Made by a program: the position numbers and the translations under genes. A DNA stretch of 64,000 nt from Achromobacter agilis (GTDB lineage: Bacteria > Pseudomonadota > Gammaproteobacteria > Burkholderiales > Burkholderiaceae_B). Positions within the stretch are counted from its first letter, which is position 1. Each line of letters starts with the position of its first letter. The notes under the pieces were generated by a model. It saw only the letters and a program-made list of their open reading frames with translations, ran no database searches and was not told the origin of the DNA. Shown one piece after another: positions 25,019 to 33,234 of the stretch. Where the stretch lies: positions 1 to 64,000 of the forward strand of contig NZ_UFQB01000010.1 in NCBI RefSeq assembly GCF_900496965.1. Direction: 5' to 3'.

Positions 25019-25150
25019 TGCCGCGTCTTCCTGGAAAGCGCGCGTCTGGCGGTCCAGGCTTTCTTTCCAATCCGAGCCGGGTTGGAATGCCAGCACCGCG
25101 GCGTCGCGCCCGGACGCCGCCAGGAAGGCGGGGTCCTTGAGGGTGTCCTG
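25007..25150 (-). pseudogene. 3' remnant of a TTT (Bug family) substrate-binding protein gene
   Basis: The minus strand reads DTLKDPAFLAASGRDAAVLA followed by FQPGSDWKESLDRQ and ends TRAFQEDAAEKK at a TAA. This looks like the C-terminal helix-strand-helix of TTT binding proteins (compare DPAFRKVLLDQGSVPV in the intact gene at 27985). Only about 45 residues remain, without a start, and the LysR gene at 25156 abuts it. It appears that the rest was deleted. Confidence 0.55.
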
Positions 25151-25155
25151 GCGCG

Positions 25156-26082
25156 CTAGGCTTCGCCGGTTTGCGGCGCCTGCGCGTCCGACTGGAAGAT
25201 CTTGCCGAAGTCGCAATGCTCTTGGGCCAGCGCCGCGATCGCCGGGATCAGGGTGCTGGGGCGGTCGCCGCGAAACACGGCCGCATAGGCTGCGGCGGGC
25301 AGCGCGGGCGTGACTGTCAGGATTTCCAGCGCGCCCGATTCCACCATGGGCGCAAGAAATGTCCTGGGCAGGTAGCTGACGCCCATGCCCGATATCGCCA
25401 GGCCGATCAACGCAACCAGGCTGTTGCTTTGCACGGTTTGCTCCGGCTGAACCCCCACTGATCGAAACCAGCGGTTGTAGAGCTGGCCGGTGCCGGAGCG
25501 CTCATCTTGTGTTAGCAAGCGGTGCTTGATCAGGTCCTGCACTTTGAGCCGCCGCCGCGGCACTAAGCCAGGCTTGCACATCCACGAATTGACGACCTCG
25601 CCGACCCGGCGGGAGATGAAGCGCTGGTCGTTGAAGACGTCGGGCACGATCATCAGGTCCACTTCGTCGGCCAGCAGCTTATCGCGCAGGATGGCGCTGG
25701 TGTCCACATGGGGTTCGATGATCACGCGGGGATAACTCGCCTGGATGGCGCTTACCAGCCGCGGCAGCCAGGTCATGGCCGTCAGTTCCGTGATGCCGAT
25801 GCGCACGTGTCGTTCCATCACATCCGGCCGCTGGAACTGTTCGATTGCCGCATCCCGCTGGTCGAGCAGCCGTTTGGCCAGCAGGAACATCTCTTCGCCC
25901 TTTTCCGTGAGTCGGGCCGCCCGCAGCGTGCGGTCGAACAGCGGTGTATCGAACAGGGCTTCCAGTTCCTGTACGCGCTTGGAGACCGCCGATTGGGTCG
26001 TGTGCAGCCGCGTGGCCGCGGCAGCGAAGCCACCAAGCTGAACGACCCAGTACACGGCTTCGAGTTGCTTGAAGGTGATCAA
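25156..26082 (-). CDS. LysR family transcriptional regulator (divergent to aconitase X)
   Basis: 308 residues. HTH: GFAAAATRLHTTQSAVSKRV. Effector domain begins near residue 90 (RHVRIGITELTAMTWLPRLV). It is divergent to the aconitase X genes (131 nt between starts) and so is their likely regulator. The intergenic AT-rich DNA contains short repeated ATCG/CGAT elements (26110, 26131, 26143) that might be parts of its binding site. Its 3' end abuts a TTT-binding-protein remnant. Confidence 0.9.
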   Translation of the reverse strand: MITFKQLEAVYWVVQLGGFAAAATRLHTTQSAVSKRVQELEALFDTPLFDRTLRAARLTEKGEEMFLLAKRLLDQRDAAIEQFQRPDVMERHVRIGITELTAMTWLPRLVSAIQASYPRVIIEPHVDTSAILRDKLLADEVDLMIVPDVFNDQRFISRRVGEVVNSWMCKPGLVPRRRLKVQDLIKHRLLTQDERSGTGQLYNRWFRSVGVQPEQTVQSNSLVALIGLAISGMGVSYLPRTFLAPMVESGALEILTVTPALPAAAYAAVFRGDRPSTLIPAIAALAQEHCDFGKIFQSDAQAPQTGEA

Positions 26083-26213
26083 CGCAGCACTCCTTTTCAG
26101 CGGAAAAACATCGTTTTAAGGCATCTGATTCGATTCCAATTTATCGCTTTTTTTGATTTAACACAGCATTCAGAATTTGTTCCGTGAGTTCCAGACGCAA
26201 TGGAGGTGTGGAC

Positions 26214-27455
26214 ATGTTTCTTACGGAAGAAGAATCGGGAATGCTGGCGGGAAAGAAAGGCCCGGCAGTGCAAAAGGCCATGGAGATCCTGGTGGCGCTG
26301 GGCGAGAGCTTTGGCGCCAAGCGGCTGCTGACGGTCAGCAACGTGCACATGGCGGGATCGTCCGTCCTGGTCGCCGAAGAGGCGGGGACGCGTTTCGTCG
26401 AAGACATCAAGCGGCAGGGAGGAACCTTCGTCACGCGGGTGACGACGAACCCGACGGCCGTGGATCCCGTGCAATGGCGCGAGATCGGCATTCCCGAGTC
26501 CGACAGCGCGCTTCAGACGCGCCTGACGGATGCCTATGCCGGCATGGGCGCCAATACCTGTAATACCTGTATTCCTTACCTGGTCGGCAACAGTCCGCGG
26601 TTCGGCGAGCACATGGCCTGGGGCGAGTCGTCGGCGGTGGTCTATGCCAACTCGGTGTGCGGGGCCCGCACCAATCGCGAAGGCGGCCCGAGCGGCTTGG
26701 CCACGGCCCTCACGGGCCGCACGCCGGAGTATGGCTTTCACCTGACGGAGAACCGTCATGGAAAACTTCTGGTCCAGGTGGAGACGTCGCTCGATGACAT
26801 GACGGACTACGGCACGCTTGGCTACTTTGCCGGCCGGATTGCAGGGCAGGACACCCCGGTCTTCACAGGTATTCCGTCGGATCCCACCCTGGAGCAATTG
26901 AAAGCGCTCAGCGCCGCGCTGGCGGCGTCCGGCGCGGTCAGTATGTTCCATGCGGTCGGAGTCACTCCCGAGGCGCCCACGCTTGAAGCGGCCTTCGGCG
27001 GCAAGACGCCCGAAAAAGTGCTGGTCTTTGACGAAGCCGAAAAGAAGAAGGCCGAGGCGGCGCTGAACAAGGAGCCTACGGATCACGTCGACTGGATACT
27101 CGTGGGCTGCCCGAATGCATCCGTGCAGGAGATCCGCGAGGTCGCCGAGGCGCTGGAACGCAAGAAGGTGCACAAGGACGTCGCGCTGTGGGTGACCACG
27201 GCGGGGGCCATGTACGCCATGGCCGAGCGCATGGGGTACATACAGACGATCAAGGACGCCGGCGGCACCGTGGTCAGGGAAACTTGCCCATTCCTTGCAC
27301 GCAGTCGCGTGATCGCACCCGTCAAGGGCTATCGCACGCTAACTACCAATTCCGCCAAGATGGCTTTCTATGCGCCCGGACAATTCGGGCTGCCCACGCA
27401 CTACGGCAATCTCAACCGCGTCATGCAGGCCGCCGTCAGCGGCGTCTGGAGGTAA
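26214..27455 (+). CDS. Aconitase X catalytic (large) subunit
   Basis: 413 residues starting MFLTEEESGMLAGKKGPAVQ, GGAGG eight nt upstream. Family features are SNVHMAGSSVLVAEEAGTRF, the Cys-rich GANTCNTCIPYLVGNSPRFG, YANSVCGARTNREGGPSG and the C-terminal RETCPFLARSR. Aconitase X enzymes dehydrate small hydroxyacids with an Fe-S cluster; characterised bacterial members are cis-3-hydroxy-L-proline dehydratases. The small swivel subunit follows at once. A proline-derived or other hydroxyacid substrate is possible; the TTT protein downstream argues for an imported carboxylate. Confidence 0.92.
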   Translation: MFLTEEESGMLAGKKGPAVQKAMEILVALGESFGAKRLLTVSNVHMAGSSVLVAEEAGTRFVEDIKRQGGTFVTRVTTNPTAVDPVQWREIGIPESDSALQTRLTDAYAGMGANTCNTCIPYLVGNSPRFGEHMAWGESSAVVYANSVCGARTNREGGPSGLATALTGRTPEYGFHLTENRHGKLLVQVETSLDDMTDYGTLGYFAGRIAGQDTPVFTGIPSDPTLEQLKALSAALAASGAVSMFHAVGVTPEAPTLEAAFGGKTPEKVLVFDEAEKKKAEAALNKEPTDHVDWILVGCPNASVQEIREVAEALERKKVHKDVALWVTTAGAMYAMAERMGYIQTIKDAGGTVVRETCPFLARSRVIAPVKGYRTLTTNSAKMAFYAPGQFGLPTHYGNLNRVMQAAVSGVWR

Positions 27456-27460
27456 GGACC

Positions 27461-27880
27461 ATGGCACAAGTCAAGCGCGTCCTCACTGGACGCAAGATCG
27501 TCAAGGGCAAGACCAGCGGGGAAGCGGTGGTAACCCGCGAAGCCATCAGCTTCAACGGCGGCGTCGACAACATGACGGGGATCGTTACGGAGCCTGGGCA
27601 CGAGCTGGAAGGGGTGAACATCGCTGGCAAGGTGCTGGTCTTCCTAACCGGCAAGGGATCAACTGGCGGCTCTTACAAGATCTACGACATGGTGTCCCGC
27701 GGTACCGCGCCCTTGGCATTCGTCCAGGTGACGCCGGAACCGATCACGACGATCGGCGCGATCATCGGCGCCATCCCCGTAGTGGCCAGCCTAGACGAGG
27801 ATCCGACCCAGACGATCGTCAATGGCGATTGGCTGGACGTGGATGCCGAGGCGGGCACCGTCGTCGTAAGTCACAAATAA
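27461..27880 (+). CDS. Aconitase X swivel (small) subunit
   Basis: 139 residues from ATG 27461, 5 nt after the large subunit, with GGAGGTAAGG at the junction. EAISFNGGVDNMTGIVTEPG, FLTGKGSTGGSYKIYDMVSR and DVDAEAGTVVV are typical of the DUF126 swivel domain, where the Ser/Gly loop GKGSTGGS contributes to the active site. In many bacteria this is fused to the large subunit; here it is separate. Confidence 0.92.
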   Translation: MAQVKRVLTGRKIVKGKTSGEAVVTREAISFNGGVDNMTGIVTEPGHELEGVNIAGKVLVFLTGKGSTGGSYKIYDMVSRGTAPLAFVQVTPEPITTIGAIIGAIPVVASLDEDPTQTIVNGDWLDVDAEAGTVVVSHK

Positions 27881-27984
27881 GCAGTTCGCACGCGGCGCAT
27901 GCCGCTATTCAAGCGCTTTCGGGGTAGTTGCGCGTACGACGCAACGCCCGAATTTACCGCGCACATTCAAATATGGAGACAACC

Positions 27985-28974
27985 ATGACCTCACGCGCAA
28001 TCATCGCTCTTGCCTTGGGCGCCTGTCTAGGCTCGAGCGCTGTTGCCGCTCAAGCAGCGCAAACCGACGCGGGTGACGACTGGCCTTCCCGCAAGGCCAT
28101 CACGATGATCGTCCCTTTTGCGGCGGGCGGCAGCACGGACGCGACCGCAAGGCTACTTGCTGAACAGCTGTCGAAGAATCTCAAGCAACAGGTGATCGTG
28201 GAGAACCGTGCGGGGGCAGGGAGTAACCTGGGCTCAAGCGTAGCGGCGCGCGCGACGCCGGATGGCTATACGCTCCTGTTGGCCACCAGCACCATTGCGA
28301 CCAACGTGACCCTGTACAAAAACATGGGTTTCGATCTGCGCAAAGACCTGATTCCCGTATCGCAGATCGCCTCGATTCCCAATGTACTCACCGTGAACAA
28401 CAACGTGCCCGCGAAGACGCTCACGGAGTTCATCGCGCTCGTGCAGAAAAAAGACGCGCCTGTGAATTACGGGTCTGCGGGCAACGGGTCGGCGTCCCAT
28501 CTTTCTGGTGCGTTATTCAACGCTATGGCCAAGGGCGACATGGTCCACGTGGCCTACAAGGGCGGTGCGCCGGCGAACGTGGACCTGATGGGCGGCCAGG
28601 TGCAGGCGGTCTTTTCCCCGCTGGTGGAGGTGTTGCCCTACCTGGAAAGCGGAAAGCTGCGGGCGTTGGGCGTGACCACCAAGGATCGTTCGCAGCGGAT
28701 GCCCGACGTGCCAGCTGTGGGCGAAGCGCTGCCGGGGTTCGAAGTCTCGCTGTGGAACGGTGTGTTCGTCCCAGCCGGCACACCGCCGACGATCGTCGCC
28801 AAGCTCGCCGAGGTCGTAAAGGAGGTAACCCAAGACCCTGCATTCCGGAAAGTCCTGCTGGACCAGGGATCCGTTCCAGTTAGCCAATCACCAGCCGTTT
28901 TCAAGGCGTTTCTGGATCAGGAAATTGAAAAGTGGGCCAAGCTCGTTAAGTTGTCCGGGGCTACCGTTGACTGA
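27985..28974 (+). CDS. TTT (Bug family) periplasmic substrate-binding protein
   Basis: 329 residues with GGAG seven nt before ATG 27985. Signal peptide MTSRAIIALALGACLGSS. WPSRKAITMIVPFAAGGSTD, VIVENRAGAGSNLGSSVAAR and YKGGAPANVDLMGGQVQAVF are family signatures. Third gene after the aconitase X pair (104-nt gap), so it probably binds the substrate of that enzyme. A TctA/TctB partner is not next to it. Confidence 0.94.
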   Translation: MTSRAIIALALGACLGSSAVAAQAAQTDAGDDWPSRKAITMIVPFAAGGSTDATARLLAEQLSKNLKQQVIVENRAGAGSNLGSSVAARATPDGYTLLLATSTIATNVTLYKNMGFDLRKDLIPVSQIASIPNVLTVNNNVPAKTLTEFIALVQKKDAPVNYGSAGNGSASHLSGALFNAMAKGDMVHVAYKGGAPANVDLMGGQVQAVFSPLVEVLPYLESGKLRALGVTTKDRSQRMPDVPAVGEALPGFEVSLWNGVFVPAGTPPTIVAKLAEVVKEVTQDPAFRKVLLDQGSVPVSQSPAVFKAFLDQEIEKWAKLVKLSGATVD

Positions 28975-29806
28975 CGCGTTGTAGTCTGGCAGTCACGGCA
29001 ATTTTCATTTTTGGCAGATCGGGATCCGGAAGTCACACGCCGCATCCCGATTTGTCGTCAGTTCGCGGTGATGTTCGCGTCTTTTATCAGATGAGTTGCG
29101 TGCTAAAGATTAGCCACGGGATGGCAAGAATCGGACGTATGGCGTACGCAATTGGGGAGTGTGCGTACCTTGGAAGCCGGCCTGGGGAAAGGCCCCCGTT
29201 CCTTGATGCGTAACGCGCATTCTTGGTAGTTCGGGATGGGTGTTGCGTCCGATCTTCCTCCGGAGAATAGAAGAATCTTTAAGTTTGCGTTGCACTCGCG
29301 AAAATGAGTCCGGTGCTGCGCACGAAATTACGGATTGCGCAACATCAATCGGCCAAAGAGTCGCCGTTCATTTCGCAAGTGTTGCGTCGCGGGAGTCCGC
29401 CGCGCGACAAAAATGAAATTGCCATTTCCATACCGCAGCGACATGGAGTACTGCACGACCGTGGCTGCTGGGGCCAAGTCTCAGGCTAACGAAATACTCA
29501 AGACTCGCGGCAAGCAGACAAGTGAGAAGTCGCGCATGATCCGTCGACTACGATTAACGCTTCGCATCCGCCAACTCTTAGCTCAGACCTTGGAATGAAC
29601 AATATGCTATGGATCGCACAGTAAGCAGGGGCCATAGCGCCCTGCGATAAGTGGAGGGGCGCAGTAATGTTTCAGCGTTCGGCTATGATGCCGTCCATGC
29701 GGTCGCACCCAGGATCGCGGCAGTTCCGGCCCATGCCGGCTCCGCCCGCTCCGACAACCGCAACTCTTCGCCACAACACCTTCTGTTGCCACGCCAGTCG
29801 CCGTCT
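28975..29806. other. Intergenic stretch of 832 nt
   Basis: No convincing gene. Lower GC than its flanks and short open frames without similarity I recognise. ATCGGGAT (29018-29025) and ATCCCGAT (29044-29051) form a possible weak hairpin with three T after it, which could terminate the aconitase X operon. Confidence 0.5.
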
Positions 29807-31085
29807 ATGAAGACCATCAACAAATCGAGCAAGTTGGCTCACGTCCTGTACGACATCCGCGGACCGATCATGGATCGCGCCAAGCAAATGGAGGACGAGG
29901 GCCAAAAGATCATCAAGCTAAATATCGGCAATCTGGCGGCGTTCGGTTTCGATGCCCCCGAAGAGGTCCAGCTCGACATGATCCGCAACCTGCCAAATTC
30001 GGCGGGTTACTCAGACAGCAAGGGCAACTTCGCGGCTCGCAAGGCGGTGATGCACTACTCGCAGGAGCAGGGCATCAAGGGCGTGACGCTTGAGGACATC
30101 TATCTCGGCAACGGCGCTTCCGAACTGATTTCGATGGCCACCAACGCACTGCTGGACGATGGCGACGAGCTGCTAGTGCCGATGCCCGACTATCCGCTCT
30201 GGACGGCCGTCACCAGTCTGTCGGGGGGGCACGCCGGTGCACTATCTGTGCGACGCGAGTCGGGGCTGGATCCCCGACATGGCCGACATCCGCCGCAAGA
30301 TCACACCCCGCACGAAGGGTATCGTGGTGATCAATCCCAATAACCCCACCGGCGTGCTGTATCCCGAATCAGTGTTGAAGGAGATCGTCGAGGTCGCGCG
30401 CGAGCACGGCCTCGTGATCCTTGCCGACGAGGTCTATGACAAGGTTCTGTACGACGACGTCAAGCACACTGCGCTCGGCAGCCTGTCGACCGACGTGCTG
30501 ACGCTTACCTTCAACTCGCTCTCCAAGAGCTATCGCGCCTGCGGCTATCGCGCTGGTTGGCTGATCGTCTCGGGCGACAAGAGCGCTGCCGAGGACTACA
30601 TCGAAGGCCTGGACATGCTGGCCAACATGAAGCTGTGCGCCAACGTGCCCGGCCAGTGGGCGATCCAGACGGCGCTGGGCGGCTACCAGAGCATTAACGA
30701 TCTGGTGGGCGAGGGCGGCCGGCTGCGCAAGCAGCGCGACCTGGCCTACGAACTCATCAGCGCGATTCCGGGTGTGACCTGCGTCAAGCCGCAGGCTGCG
30801 CTCTACATGTTCCCCCGCCTCGATCCCAAGGTCTATCCGATTAAGGACGACCGCCAGTTCTTCCTGCAGCTGCTGGAAGCCACGCGCGTGATGCTGGTGC
30901 AGGGCACCGGCTTCAACTGGCACGCACCAGATCATTTCCGCATTGTGTTCCTGCCCTACGAACACGATCTGCGTGACGCGATCGGGCGGGTGGCAGGGTT
31001 CCTCGAAGACTACCGCAATCGCCACGCGGCGGGCACGCCGGCCGAGGAGGCCGCAGTGACCCCGCTTAAGAAGGCGGCGCGCTGA
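29807..31085 (+). pseudogene. alaA: Alanine aminotransferase (AlaA-like), +1 frameshift in a G7 run
   Basis: Fold-type I aminotransferase of about 425 residues once two frames are joined. It opens MKTINKSSKLAHVLYDIRGP and has NLPNSAGYSDSKGNFAAR, INPNNPTGVLYPESVLKEIV, LADEVYDKVLYDD and the PLP lysine in FNSLSKSYRACGYRAGW. AlaA makes alanine from pyruvate and glutamate. After TAVTSLSGG the frame is lost at seven G residues (30223-30229). Removing one G restores SLSGGTPVHYLCDASRGW, the expected sequence. Either a real null mutation, a slippage-switched gene, or a homopolymer sequencing error. Confidence 0.85.
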
Positions 31086-31110
31086 GGCGCTGGTATCGTG
31101 CATGATAAAG

Positions 31111-31130
31111 AGGCCGCTTTCGAGCGGCCT
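31111..31130 (+). terminator. Hairpin terminator after alaA
   Basis: AGGCCGCT, loop TTCG, AGCGGCCT: a perfect 8-bp stem with the very stable UUCG tetraloop, 25 nt past the alaA stop. The downstream sequence is not T-rich. Confidence 0.65.
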
Positions 31131-31428
31131 AGTGGTGTATCACGCTACACAGGCTTGCGACACTTTCTGTGCCATTGCGCCATGGTGAAGGCGCCGGTCA
31201 TCTCAAACGACAGCGAAGAGATGTTCCAGGCGTTCTTTGGCGAGCTACGTATGCAGAAAGTTATTCCGTAAATGGACCTGGAAGCCAGGGAAGCGCCGAC
31301 AATGATCCTCAACCTGGGCTGAGTACCCTGATTGGCTATCGGTAATGCGCATAATGTGTATTATGTAAAGTGATGAATAGACGTAAATCTAGCCGCGCCC
31401 CTTTCTTCCCGTTCGTGAAAGACAATTC
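31131..31428. other. Intergenic stretch before the arsenic island
   Basis: No supported gene. A 29-codon frame at 31182 (MVKAPVISNDSEEMFQAFFG) is unsupported. CATAAT-GTGT-ATTATG (31350-31365) is a perfect palindrome about 60 nt before the small hypothetical gene and could be an operator or overlapping -10 elements. Confidence 0.4.
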
Positions 31429-31671
31429 GTGGACAAATTTAAAGACAGCAGCGAATTCGTAGACACCGTGTCCCTTTTAGGCGCAAAAGCTGCCCCCGAA
31501 AGTCCATCGATTTACGCTACGCTGGCATCGCCTTCGGCCGCTGCCCGGCGACAAGCTGGCCTACGGGCCTTGAAGCGGCGAATTGCGGACCTTGTAGGGA
31601 TGCTGAAGCGACCGGATCCCCCCTACGTGTCGACCGAGGATATGCGCGTGCGCGATGACGATGAGGTGTAG
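31429..31671 (+). CDS. Small hypothetical protein
   Basis: 80 residues from a GTG start, charged and without membrane segment: VDTVSLLGAKAAPESPSIYA, then RQAGLRALKRRIADLVGMLK and a very acidic end MRVRDDDEV. No family recognised. An ATG at 31373 opens an overlapping frame (MNRRKSSRAPFFPFVKD), so the true start or a frameshift upstream is possible. May be a remnant. Confidence 0.35.
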   Translation: MDKFKDSSEFVDTVSLLGAKAAPESPSIYATLASPSAAARRQAGLRALKRRIADLVGMLKRPDPPYVSTEDMRVRDDDEV

Positions 31672-31864
31672 CGTTGGCGTTCCCCCATCCTCCACCTTTT
31701 CGCAGGATAGGTGCTCGCTGTAACCGGCGCTTATGTGTCGCTTACGTCAAAAAGTCGAGTTAAGAGGCGCATTTCTGCCTCTTATGGATGGAGGCGGCGG
31801 GTTCTCCATGCTGCAATTGCACTTTCGATTGCTTGGTCACAAGCTCGTACTGTTCAATAGTTCG

Positions 31865-31875
31865 ACAATCGTTGT
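31865..31875. promoter_or_regulatory. Candidate ArsR operator/promoter of the ars operon
   Basis: ACAA-TCG-TTGT is a short perfect dyad 11 nt before the arsR start, abutting TATGAT, a good -10 hexamer. ArsR proteins usually bind dyads overlapping their own promoter. Confidence 0.4.
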
Positions 31876-31886
31876 ATGATAGAAGC

Positions 31887-32213
31887 ATGAATGAAGATCA
31901 AGCAGTTCTCGCCCTTGGGGCCTTGGCCCATACCCAACGTCTACGCGTATTTCGAGCGCTCGTGGTGGCTGGCCTAGAGGGCCTCACGCCAAGCGTCTTG
32001 GCGGATCAGCTCGGTGTTGCTCGCAACACGTTGTCCTTCCATCTGAAGGAGCTGTCGCACGCCGGCCTGGTCACCATTGAGCAACAAGGTCGAAACCTGA
32101 TTTACCGGGCAGACTTCTCACAGATGAATGGACTGCTCGGCTACCTCACCGAACATTGCTGCCAAGGGGCCCCCTGCGAGGCCTCCGACTCTAAGGCCTG
32201 CACTATCTGCTGA
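31887..32213 (+). CDS. arsR: ArsR/SmtB family arsenite-responsive repressor
   Basis: 108 residues from MNEDQAVLALGALAHTQRLR. The winged helix is SVLADQLGVARNTLSFHLKE. Cysteines are all C-terminal: Cys91-Cys92, Cys97, Cys105 and Cys108. This resembles the AfArsR-type As(III) site (adjacent Cys pair plus a third C-terminal Cys), not the E. coli type with Cys in the DNA-binding helix. First gene of the ars operon, 13 nt before arsI. Confidence 0.92.
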   Translation: MNEDQAVLALGALAHTQRLRVFRALVVAGLEGLTPSVLADQLGVARNTLSFHLKELSHAGLVTIEQQGRNLIYRADFSQMNGLLGYLTEHCCQGAPCEASDSKACTIC

Positions 32214-32226
32214 TCAGGAGCTGTCC

Positions 32227-32721
32227 ATGAAGCGCTTCCACGTTCATCTGCACGTCGATGATTTGCCCAAGAACATCGGCTTCTATTCGCGGCTGTTTGC
32301 GCAAGGTCCAGCCCGCATCGAGTCTGACTATGCGAAGTGGATGCTGGATGATCCTCCCGTGAATTTTGCAATTTCGACCCGTGGCGGCGCTGCCGGAGTC
32401 GATCACTTTGGGATTCAAGCCGAGAACGCCGAAGAGTTGGTTGCTCTGAAGGTCCGAGCGGAATCAGCCAGTTTGTCTCTGGAGGACCAGGGAGAGACGT
32501 CATGCTGCTATTCCCGCAGTGAGAAATATTGGATTACTGATCCGCAAGGCGTGGCGTGGGAGCACTTCCATACGTTGGGGACGATCCCTGTCTATGGAGA
32601 GTCACACCACGACGCGCTTGCCACAGGCGCGGCCGGCGCCTGCTGTTCGCCGTCTTCGTTGCCCACGGTGCGGAACAACTGCTGTGTCCCGAACACCAAG
32701 TCCTCCACTCGCTGCTGCTAG
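32227..32721 (+). CDS. arsI: ArsI-type C-As lyase / CadI family dioxygenase
   Basis: 164 residues from MKRFHVHLHVDDLPKNIGFY with AGGAGC upstream. Vicinal-oxygen-chelate fold: His-x-His at the N-terminus, GVDHFGIQAENAEEL, and ITDPQGVAWEHFHTLG with the metal Glu. The vicinal cysteines of ArsI are in TSCCYSRSEKYW. ArsI removes the methyl group from trivalent methylarsenicals and cleaves aromatic arsenicals. An extra Cys-rich tail (ACCSPSS, NNCCVPN, TRCC) may bind As(III). CadI, a cadmium-induced relative, is the alternative name. Confidence 0.9.
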   Translation: MKRFHVHLHVDDLPKNIGFYSRLFAQGPARIESDYAKWMLDDPPVNFAISTRGGAAGVDHFGIQAENAEELVALKVRAESASLSLEDQGETSCCYSRSEKYWITDPQGVAWEHFHTLGTIPVYGESHHDALATGAAGACCSPSSLPTVRNNCCVPNTKSSTRCC

Positions 32722-32729
32722 GAATTTCC

Positions 32730-33230
32730 ATGTCGCACTCCCCTTTCAATGTGCTGTTTCTCTGTACGGGCAACTCTGCGCGCTCCATCCTTGCTGAAGG
32801 TCTACTCAGAGGACTCGGTGGCGATCGCTTCCAGGCATATTCCGCTGGCAGTACCCCAAAAGGTGAAGTTCACCCGTTGGCGCTCGCCACGCTGAGCTCT
32901 TTCTCATTGCCCACCGATGGTTATCGGAGCAAGAGCTGGGATGAGTTCGCTGCGCCGGGGGCTCCAAAAATGGACTTCATCATTACCGTCTGCGATAACG
33001 CCGCCGGCGAAGTGTGCCCTGTCTGGCCAGGGCGGCCCATGACAGCACACTGGGGCATTCCTGACCCAGCAGCCTATGAAGGGACCGAAGAAGAGCGTCG
33101 CAAGGCGTTTCAGGACGCCGCGCGTGTAATCAAGCGCCGCCTTGAGCTTTTCCTTTCTTTGCCCATTGACCGCCTGGATGCAATGTCGCTCCAGACGGAG
33201 TTGCGCGGGATTGGCAAAACTCAGGAGTAA
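32730..33230 (+). CDS. arsC: Arsenate reductase, low-molecular-weight phosphatase type
   Basis: 166 residues. The P-loop CTGNSARS (Cys12-x5-Arg) opens the domain in FNVLFLCTGNSARSILAEGL. DFIITVCDNAAGEVCPVWPG supplies the second and third redox cysteines, and IPDPAAYEGTEEERRKAF the general-acid Asp. These reduce arsenate to arsenite with thioredoxin or mycothiol/glutaredoxin-type donors. A second, unrelated arsenate reductase lies further down the operon at 35546. Confidence 0.93.
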   Translation: MSHSPFNVLFLCTGNSARSILAEGLLRGLGGDRFQAYSAGSTPKGEVHPLALATLSSFSLPTDGYRSKSWDEFAAPGAPKMDFIITVCDNAAGEVCPVWPGRPMTAHWGIPDPAAYEGTEEERRKAFQDAARVIKRRLELFLSLPIDRLDAMSLQTELRGIGKTQE

Positions 33231-33234
33231 GTCA

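Noticed and set aside
29304-29598. Overlapping short frames between the TTT gene and alaA
   Set aside because: No ribosome site, no recognisable family and basic low-complexity translation.
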